DNA of 64,000 bases. Origin: Clostridia bacterium. Lineage in GTDB: Bacteria > Bacillota > Clostridia > Lachnospirales > Lachnospiraceae. Shown here in pieces: positions 60,453 to 64,000 of this stretch. The stretch is from the NCBI GenBank assembly GCA_910575725.1, contig CAJTFE010000003.1, forward strand, positions 1-64,000, written 5' to 3'. The notes beneath the pieces were generated by a model that saw nothing but the letters and a program-made list of their open reading frames with translations, was not told the origin of the DNA and did not search any database. The position numbers and the translations under genes were made by a program. How positions within the stretch are numbered: position 1 is the stretch's first letter; the number at the start of each line of letters is the position of its first letter.

Positions 60453-61719
60453 TGCGTTCACCATCCATAATATCATCATAATTGAAAACAGGGATAGCTC
60501 CATATTTCCCTTGAAGATAATCCTTATTAAAAGTTGCATCCTCACGTACTTTCAAGTCAGAAAGAGCATATAAACCGGATTCCCCACGCTCGTTTTTATC
60601 GACAAATACTACCTCATCACGTCGAAATTGATGATTGTTCAGCAAGGAAATATCATGAGTAGTAAAAATCAACTGGGCTTTTTTATTTTGATTTGAGCCG
60701 AAAATATCTACAATCAACTTCGTTAATAGAGGGTGCAGCCTTGCAGACATTTCATCCACAATGAACACGCCGCCGTTTGAAATCATTTCTATTATATTTT
60801 GAATGTAAGCCAGAAAGCGGAGCGTACCTGTAGACTCCTGACGTAAATCAAAAAATTTTTCTCCAACTGCGTCCCCTGTTTCATCATAAACATCATGTAC
60901 TGTTCGGATAATTTTTTCTTCCCTTTTTTTACCGGTGCGCTCGTCCAGAATCGTTTCCGTCTGCACATCCAGACGTTTGATGCCGACATCAATCAATCGA
61001 AGATAGTGCTCCACTTTATTTCTATATGCATGATTATCAACAAGCTTTTGGGAAAGTCCCACCATCCCTGCCAGCCCCTTTACAGTAGATTCAAAAAGAA
61101 TCTCAGTAAACACATTATAATCCTTCCTAAAGAAAGAAATAAAATCGCCGAGTATAGCTTCTCTTGCTTCTTCATCAAGAAAGTACTCAAGTACAGCAAT
61201 ATACAATCTCTCGGCAGGCAGCTTCTTATAAGCCCCCAGCATCTTCTGATATTTATTACCAAAGGAAAGCTCCAGGCCTGTTCTTTCAAAAACTTTTTTG
61301 TCGTCAATATACAGCCATTCATTCAGAACTTCTTTCGGCGTACACTCAAAACCATACTGTATCTGTCTGCTGCCTCGTAAAAATATAATATCAAACTCGG
61401 AAGCATCATTGGTATCACTTGATAAACCGAATGGCTCTAACTTCATTTTTATGCCGGTTTCATTAAATTCAAAATCTTCATTTTCTTTTTTGTTGATAAA
61501 CTGAGAAAATATATACTGTTCAAAAAAGAACATTGCCGAGATCAAGTTCGATTTCCCAGATGCATTTGCACCATACAAAGCCATTGTTTTTAATAAACCA
61601 AGTTTGTCATTTACTTGTATAACATGAGTAGGATGCTGCACATATGCAGTGGCCCTCATATCAAGAATTGATTCATTTTTAAATGAGGTGTAATTTTTTA
61701 CCTTAAACATTAACAGCAT
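60445..61719 (-). CDS. RloA/AbiLi-like AAA ATPase (candidate phage defence)
   Basis: A 424-residue ATP-binding protein starting at ATG 61,719, nine bases after GGAGG. It has the SMC/OLD-like features FKVKNYTSFKNESILDMRAT, Walker A in MALYGANASGKSNLISAMFF, a coil-rich middle and late motifs LRQESTGTLRFLAYIQ, VFIVDEMSARLHPLLTKLIV (Walker B) and IFTTHDISLL. This is the RloA/AbiLi class, which works with RloB. The two genes overlap by eight bases. They are AT-richer than their neighbours and interrupt a sugar-catabolic region, in line with horizontal gain. Confidence 0.88.
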   Translation of the reverse strand: MLLMFKVKNYTSFKNESILDMRATAYVQHPTHVIQVNDKLGLLKTMALYGANASGKSNLISAMFFFEQYIFSQFINKKENEDFEFNETGIKMKLEPFGLSSDTNDASEFDIIFLRGSRQIQYGFECTPKEVLNEWLYIDDKKVFERTGLELSFGNKYQKMLGAYKKLPAERLYIAVLEYFLDEEAREAILGDFISFFRKDYNVFTEILFESTVKGLAGMVGLSQKLVDNHAYRNKVEHYLRLIDVGIKRLDVQTETILDERTGKKREEKIIRTVHDVYDETGDAVGEKFFDLRQESTGTLRFLAYIQNIIEMISNGGVFIVDEMSARLHPLLTKLIVDIFGSNQNKKAQLIFTTHDISLLNNHQFRRDEVVFVDKNERGESGLYALSDLKVREDATFNKDYLQGKYGAIPVFNYDDIMDGERNG

Positions 61720-61759
61720 GAGCACTTACCTCCGAAGCAGCGTATTTCTATATCATCAT

Positions 61760-61786
61760 AGTATATCCTTCAAATTTAAAAGTCAA
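61760..61786 (-). promoter_or_regulatory. Candidate promoter of the RloA-RloB pair
   Basis: On the minus strand TTGACT (61,781-61,786) precedes TATACT (61,760-61,765) by 15 bp; an alternative -10 TACTAT would be 17 bp away. Confidence 0.5.
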
Positions 61787-61872
61787 CGCTTTTAACGGAA
61801 TTTTCGTAAATATACTATCCACTATAATATATTGACAATTTATTTGTTTGCTTTTTCGGAAATATCGAATAT

Positions 61873-61909
61873 AAAAGCATCTGTCTGCCGCAGCATAAAC
61901 AGATGCTTT
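61873..61909 (-). terminator. Terminator of the fucose-isomerase-like gene
   Basis: AAAAGCATCTGT (61,873-61,884) pairs with ACAGATGCTTT (61,899-61,909), giving TTTTATATT on the minus strand, 90 bases after the stop codon at 61,999. Confidence 0.65.
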
Positions 61910-61910
61910 A

Positions 61911-61996
61911 AAAATCTCGTGTATGGCCTCAACGTGTACAGTACCCAGGATATCGGGACGGATGTACAGTTGAATCTGCCCTTATTAAAAAATTAG
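61911..61996 (+). pseudogene. C-terminal relic of a YesM-like histidine kinase
   Basis: A plus-strand frame reads VYGLNVYSTQDIGTDVQLNL then PLLKN and a stop at 61,996. This is the usual end of YesM/LytS-type kinases (YGLxVxSxxxxGTxVxLxLP). No N-terminal part is present. A kinase gene was probably lost, perhaps when the defence pair entered. Confidence 0.5.
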
Positions 61997-61998
61997 CT

Positions 61999-63339
61999 TC
62001 AAACAACCTCCGCCTCAATCCCCAGCACCCTTGCCATAGCAAGAAGCTTATAGGTCTGCTTCTCCTGTATCAGAATGGCATGATGGGAGGAAAGGCTTTC
62101 CATCACCTTATGGCCGCTGCCTCCCGAAAAGCGGATCAAGGCACCGTTGCGGCAGTCGGAGCCAGGATACTGCACATAGTCCTCGATCTCTGCCTCGATA
62201 ATGGTAAGCTTCTTCATATCCGGCCGCAGCTTCGCCATGGTTATGGGGCCTGTCTTCATCTCGCAGTCTATGACAATGGCGTCTTCGTTTACAATCTCCA
62301 GAACCTTAGGACGCATCGTCCACTTTGTACAGAAGCTCTGAGGCGCAAAGCCAAAGTAGCCGCAGTGTACGCCCAGGGCGTGGTTGTCCGGATCCGGGAT
62401 GTCGGGAAACTTCTGAATCTTCTCATGCTTCAGGGCCGCCATCCCCACCAGGAAGGGATAGATATTGGTCATCATCATAGGAGTTCTCAAGGCCTGGTGC
62501 ATGATGTATTTGCTGACAAGGGTCACCGTATCTCCCTCGCAGGCCCAGATAATGTGATCATACTCATAGATCCAGTTCCACGCCAGACAGGGCGTCGTCT
62601 TGCTGTGGAAGGATTCGTTCAGACAGTTGCAGCCCACTCCCTGGACGCCCCCGATCTCCCGGATCAGGGCGCGGATTGCCATGTAGAGCTTTACCGCCTT
62701 CAGGATATTCTTTTCGGGCACGCCTTCTGTGGGAACAGCTCTTTCCTGCCAGAGTGCAAGAGCCTCCTCGTCCGTGAACCCTTCTGCCTGCTCATTAACC
62801 TCCTTCCAGCTCCGATACAGGATTTTCAGCCCAAAGGCATCTTCAATCTCCTTTGTGCAGTCCTCATCCCACCAGTAAAAACGCTTGAACAGGTAAGCCT
62901 GCATTCCCTCGCCGGGATCGTCCTGCATCATTAGGAATTTCATTCCGCTTCTCATCTCGGCCTTTGCGGCTATGGTGCGCAGAATCACCCGGGCAAGCTC
63001 CTCCTTGTAGGGAGAAAATACATTTAAGTGAAGCTCGTCCCTAAGCCAGGCCACAATCTCCCAATCCCACATTTCCACCGTTCCGAACTCAGAGGTCAGA
63101 ATAATAATGGGAAGCTCTATCTTACCCAGACGCTCCTTTTCCCGGAAAACCGCTCCGAAAAGCTGTGGGAAAATAATGGCCTGGGCCTCCTTGGGAATCT
63201 CGGATCCGAACTCCTTTTCCTCCAAAAATTCTGCATCTTCTCCATAAAGCCTCTTTAACTGTTCCAGCTGCTGTCCGTATTCTCTTACTTCTCTTTCATT
63301 TCTTCCCACGAAATAAAATGGCTGCAATATCGCCTTCAT
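61999..63339 (-). CDS. L-fucose/L-arabinose isomerase-like protein
   Basis: A 446-residue protein starting behind AATAGGAGG. It has the two-part layout of the fucose isomerase superfamily: an N-terminal Rossmann-like part (FGSEIPKEAQAIIFPQLFGA, IIILTSEFGTVEMWDWEIVA), then GVGCNCLNESFHSKTTPCLA and WACEGDTVTLVSKYIMHQAL, and a C-terminal domain ending in SGGSGHKVMESLSSHHAILI with the terminal His pair. Isomerisation of an aldose to a ketose, or a related reaction, is expected. It shares strand with the transketolase gene upstream. Confidence 0.8.
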   Translation of the reverse strand: MKAILQPFYFVGRNEREVREYGQQLEQLKRLYGEDAEFLEEKEFGSEIPKEAQAIIFPQLFGAVFREKERLGKIELPIIILTSEFGTVEMWDWEIVAWLRDELHLNVFSPYKEELARVILRTIAAKAEMRSGMKFLMMQDDPGEGMQAYLFKRFYWWDEDCTKEIEDAFGLKILYRSWKEVNEQAEGFTDEEALALWQERAVPTEGVPEKNILKAVKLYMAIRALIREIGGVQGVGCNCLNESFHSKTTPCLAWNWIYEYDHIIWACEGDTVTLVSKYIMHQALRTPMMMTNIYPFLVGMAALKHEKIQKFPDIPDPDNHALGVHCGYFGFAPQSFCTKWTMRPKVLEIVNEDAIVIDCEMKTGPITMAKLRPDMKKLTIIEAEIEDYVQYPGSDCRNGALIRFSGGSGHKVMESLSSHHAILIQEKQTYKLLAMARVLGIEAEVV

Positions 63340-63386
63340 CTCTGCCTCCTATTCCTGTTCCTCTTGGCACATTTGTTTGAGAGCTC

Positions 63387-64000
63387 TTACTGATTTTTCA
63401 GTTCAATCCCCTTTTTCACCTGCTCTGCAATGGCCTCGGCGGTCAGCCCGTAACGCTTAAGAAGCTCCAGGGCATTTCCCGAATGGCCGAAGGTGTCCCG
63501 GGTTCCCACCCTAAGAACCGGAACCGGGCAGAGGGAGGACACGACTTCCGCAACGGCGCCTCCCAGACCTCCGAGAATGTTATGCTCCTCTGCCGTCACA
63601 ATCACACCCGTTTCCCCTGCTGCTGCAAGCACGGCTTCCTCATCCAGCGGCTTGATGGTATGCATATCCAGAACACGTACCTGAATCCCCTCCTGCTCAA
63701 GCATATCCGCCGCCTTTAAGGCCTCCTGCAGCATACAGCCTGCGGCTATGACCGTTGCTTCTGTACCTTGACGCATCATATGCGCCTTTCCGATCTCAAA
63801 TGTGTAATCCGGCGTGTCTGTCACCGTATCTACCGACAGGCGGCCAAGACGCAGATAGACCGGGCCCTGGTGCTGTACAATTGCCCGTACTGCCGCCCGG
63901 GTTTCATTGCCGTCTGCCGGACAGATTACCGTCATTCCCGGTATCACGCGCATAAGGGCCAGATCCTCCAGGCACTGGTGGGTTGCCCCGTCCTCGCCTA
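63387..64000 (-). CDS. Split transketolase, C-terminal subunit (partial)
   Basis: The stop at 63,387 and about 204 residues lie in the window; the gene continues past the right edge, where GEDGATHQCLEDLALMRVIP is read across 63,954-64,000. That segment carries the Glu/His part of the pyrimidine domain. Then come MTVICPADGNETRAAVRAI, PVYLRLGR and the C-terminal domain TVIAAGCMLQEALKAADML and TAEEHNILGGLGGAVAEVVS. In many Firmicutes transketolase is made as two subunits and this is the second. It links ketose phosphates to the pentose phosphate pathway. Confidence 0.92.
   Translation of the reverse strand, partial: GEDGATHQCLEDLALMRVIPGMTVICPADGNETRAAVRAIVQHQGPVYLRLGRLSVDTVTDTPDYTFEIGKAHMMRQGTEATVIAAGCMLQEALKAADMLEQEGIQVRVLDMHTIKPLDEEAVLAAAGETGVIVTAEEHNILGGLGGAVAEVVSSLCPVPVLRVGTRDTFGHSGNALELLKRYGLTAEAIAEQVKKGIELKNQ

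Overview
The window looks like a chromosomal segment of a gut-type Firmicute, most likely a Lachnospiraceae/Clostridia member. The grounds are moderate GC content, strong AGGAGG ribosome sites, a Csp-like subtilase, PTS systems, class B sortase and an integrative conjugative element (ICE) of the kind common in that family. No rRNA, tRNA or CRISPR array was seen. The taxonomic call is inference.

Region 1 (about 200-18,390) is a decayed conjugative element. On the minus strand it carries a SymE-like protein, a DUF5348 protein, ParA, ParB, a RepA-type initiator, a DUF3846 protein, a 1588-residue DUF11-repeat surface adhesin with its own class B sortase, PcfB (DUF3801), the VirD4/TraG coupling protein and a short Maff2-like membrane peptide. 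Maff2 ends early exactly where the rest of the type IV secretion genes would be expected. Beyond that lie small accessory genes (XRE regulators, TnpV, a second SymE-like protein, a possible immunity protein, a DUF3847 protein, a RepA_N-like HTH protein) and a good oriT candidate near 330-380. No relaxase, VirB4, VirB6 or integrase is visible. On the right the element's end supplies the last codons of a subtilase gene, so it seems to have interrupted that gene.

Region 2 (18,365-34,350) is chromosomal: a Csp-like S8 protease, an AAA-ATPase/PD-(D/E)XK protein, aroD, a YiiX/NlpC-like protein, a radical SAM protein, an S1-domain protein, and a two-component system followed by a MacB-type ABC transporter. 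Next come a wrecked AgrA/AgrC-type two-component locus and a DUF6273-like lipoprotein whose promoter has paired direct repeats.

Region 3 (34,349-42,967) is one long minus-strand run: potD, a P-II protein, potA, potB, a tandem pair of hairpin repeats, potC, a GNAT acetyltransferase, cytidine deaminase, a large membrane protein and adenosine deaminase. It joins polyamine uptake to nucleoside salvage.

Region 4 (43,045-52,640) holds a beta-glucoside PTS operon under LicT antitermination, with promoter, RAT site and terminator all readable and a 14-base G tract at the licT start. It also holds a mannose-family PTS operon with two polyol-phosphate dehydrogenases, opposite a DeoR regulator.

Region 5 (53,500-64,000) is a sugar or polyol catabolic cluster: Gfo/Idh/MocA oxidoreductase, zinc dehydrogenase, AroE-like protein, cupin phosphoglucose isomerase, FGGY kinase, and farther on an L-fucose-isomerase-like protein and a split transketolase subunit. 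An AbiL/RloAB-type defence pair sits in the middle.

The most unusual feature is a pair of dispersed repeat families (A and B). Each copy lies on the minus strand directly before a start codon and ends in a Shine-Dalgarno sequence, so the repeats behave like portable 5' leaders. They are found before aroD, add, potD, cdd, the SDR gene, the cupin isomerase, the AroE-like gene and the zinc dehydrogenase. They also form the C-termini of several upstream proteins.
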